64,000 bases of DNA, taken from Aeromicrobium sp. Root344. Its GTDB lineage: Bacteria > Actinomycetota > Actinomycetes > Propionibacteriales > Nocardioidaceae. The position numbers were made by a program, and so were the translations under genes. The DNA lies in NCBI RefSeq assembly GCF_001425755.1, contig NZ_LMDH01000001.1, positions 2,452,167 through 2,516,166 of the forward strand, read 5' to 3'. The notes below the pieces were generated by a model. That model was not told the DNA's origin, ran no database searches, and worked only from the letters and a program-made list of their open reading frames with translations. Position 1 is the stretch's first letter. Each line of letters starts with the position of its first letter. Positions 63,027-64,000 of the stretch are shown piece by piece.

Positions 63027-63665
63027 TTAGTCGGCGGCGGCGGCATCGTCGCGCCGAGTGCCCGACACGATCCAGTAGCGCTCGGCCCGACCTTGCAGCT
63101 GTACGTCGAAGGCTTCCTCGCGGACGTCGGTCAGCACGGCGTCGAGGCTCGCGGTGAGGCTCGCCGACGGCGCCATGGTCCAGATGCACAGCCCCCCGCC
63201 GGGCCGGAGCCGCAGGGCGCACACCTCCACGAACTCGGCGGCATAGACCGCGGCATTGGCGTCGTGCACGAGGAAGTCCGGCCCGTTGTCGACGTCGAGC
63301 ACGATCGCGTCGAGCGACGCGGGCGACTGCGCGGCGACCACGCCGCGCACGTCGCCGACCGTGACCTGCGTACGTGCGTCAGCCAGCAGGTCGGCGCCGG
63401 GGATCGTGCCGTCCCGCATCCAGCCGACGATCTCGGCGTGCAGCTCGGCGACGACGACGCGGGTGACCTGCGGCGACGCCAGCAGGGCGCGCAGCGTGTA
63501 GCCGAGCCCCAGGCCGCCGACCAGGACCTCGCGGGCGCCGAGGTCGATGACCGTCCGCGCGAGGGCCCGTTCCGACGAGGTCTCGACGTCGTCCATGACG
63601 AACACGCCGTTGACTCGCAGCTCCAGAGCGCCGTCGTCGCGGCGGCGGAGGGTTGCACCCGTCAT
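63027..63665 (-). CDS. Spermidine-synthase-like methyltransferase-fold protein
   Basis: 212 aa, ATG at 63663-63665, 6 bases after TAGGGT (leaderless). Rossmann-like fold: VLVGGLGLGYTLRALL, VAELHAEIVGWMRDG, DARTQVTVGDVRG and DAIVLDVDNGPDFL are typical of the spermidine synthase superfamily, with the acidic DVDNG where the amine-binding DxxDP would be. Real polyamine transfer is not assured. Ends 10 bases before the preceding gene. Confidence 0.78.
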   Translation of the reverse strand: MTGATLRRRDDGALELRVNGVFVMDDVETSSERALARTVIDLGAREVLVGGLGLGYTLRALLASPQVTRVVVAELHAEIVGWMRDGTIPGADLLADARTQVTVGDVRGVVAAQSPASLDAIVLDVDNGPDFLVHDANAAVYAAEFVEVCALRLRPGGGLCIWTMAPSASLTASLDAVLTDVREEAFDVQLQGRAERYWIVSGTRRDDAAAAD

Positions 63666-63680
63666 GGTCCGACCCTACGG

Positions 63681-64000
63681 TCACCCGAACGCGTACGAGA
63701 AGACCTCCAGCTGGCCGCGAAATCGAATCGTGAGCGTCTCGCGGTCCGCCTTCGGCGCTGCGTAGACCTGCACGAAGTCCGGCCGCCCACGAACTGGAAT
63801 GCGCCGGCTGACGCCCTCGGACGTCGAGACCTCGAGCCATCCCCGACCGCCGACGAGCACGTACGCCCGCCTCGCCCCGAACGTCACCCGGCCGACGGCG
63901 CGGGCCTTCGGCACGGCGCTCTCCGGGTCGACGCGCCAGCGGCCGCCGATGCTGGCGATGCCCGGTCGAGGCCGCTTCGCCAGCCGGTAGAGCTGCTCAC
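63681..64000 (-). CDS. Hypothetical protein (C-terminal fragment, runs off the window)
   Basis: The frame is open from 64000 down to the stop at 63681, so only the C-terminal ~105 residues are seen. They are basic and beta-rich: RPGIASIGGRWRVDPES, RRAYVLVGGRGWLEVS, IRFRGQLEVFSYAFG. A GTG at 63912-63914 could start a shorter protein. Family not recognised. It may precede the methyltransferase-like gene as an operon mate. Confidence 0.45.
   Translation of the reverse strand, partial: EQLYRLAKRPRPGIASIGGRWRVDPESAVPKARAVGRVTFGARRAYVLVGGRGWLEVSTSEGVSRRIPVRGRPDFVQVYAAPKADRETLTIRFRGQLEVFSYAFG

Overview
The window is chromosomal DNA from a high-GC actinobacterium. Codons are strongly G/C-ending, the sigma-70 -10 elements look like TANNNT, many genes appear leaderless, and mycothiol (mca) and FdhD/MobA genes are present. 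Protein similarity and the frequent cgtacg word suggest Nocardioidaceae (Aeromicrobium/Nocardioides type); this assignment is inference. I see no phage, plasmid, transposase or CRISPR array, so this looks like core plus lineage-specific chromosome.

Layout: 1-1.4 kb, a FadR-type regulator (partial) divergent from lldD with a perfect operator between them. 1.4-5.7 kb, a tRNA with a UAA anticodon but no long variable arm, then a NarL-type response regulator divergent from a membrane protein, a degenerate histidine kinase and an intact histidine kinase. 5.7-12.2 kb, metabolic genes, trmB, and a DinB-mobA-DUF6457-fdhD molybdenum-cofactor run. 12.3-21.4 kb, PadR/HAAS pair, Bax-inhibitor-like protein, a five-copy palindrome array, SGNH hydrolase, tyrosine phosphatase, pirin, an ABC exporter under a MerR/SoxR-style promoter, SDR and TetR genes. 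21.4-30 kb, accessory redox genes: a reductase-less CYP102-like P450, VOC protein, NmrA/HxlR pair, SDR, Mug glycosylase, a CYP152-type P450 peroxygenase with the OleT-like active site, and a LysR/cysteine dioxygenase pair. 30-35.5 kb, an OmpR-type regulator with a histidine kinase fused to a DUF4173-type membrane protein, and a class III nucleotide cyclase with guanylyl-cyclase-like residues. 35.5-42.6 kb, inverted-repeat clusters, msrA, ankyrin lipoprotein, AI-2E-type permease, a MarR/DHA2 efflux operon, deaminase and threonine ammonia-lyase.

42.6-62.3 kb carries a gene order I recall from mycobacteria (greA, DUF4307 gene, mca, small protein, DUF255 protein, hemolysin III, short-chain Z-isoprenyl transferase, phoH2, fumC), interrupted by a CDF transporter, two DUF3224 genes, an AraC regulator, an MFS exporter and a sugar-type ABC import operon. 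That operon ends in a DUF2079 gene, and its only ATPase lacks most catalytic motifs. The right edge holds a mycothiol-dependent-isomerase-like gene, a spermidine-synthase-like methyltransferase and a partial unknown gene.

The most striking points are the degenerate ABC ATPase, the OleT-like CYP152, the predicted guanylyl cyclase, the class I tRNA with UAA anticodon, the orphan SoxR-like promoter, the pseudo-histidine-kinase, the kinase fusion and several intergenic palindrome families. All function calls are from reading sequence; no database search was run.
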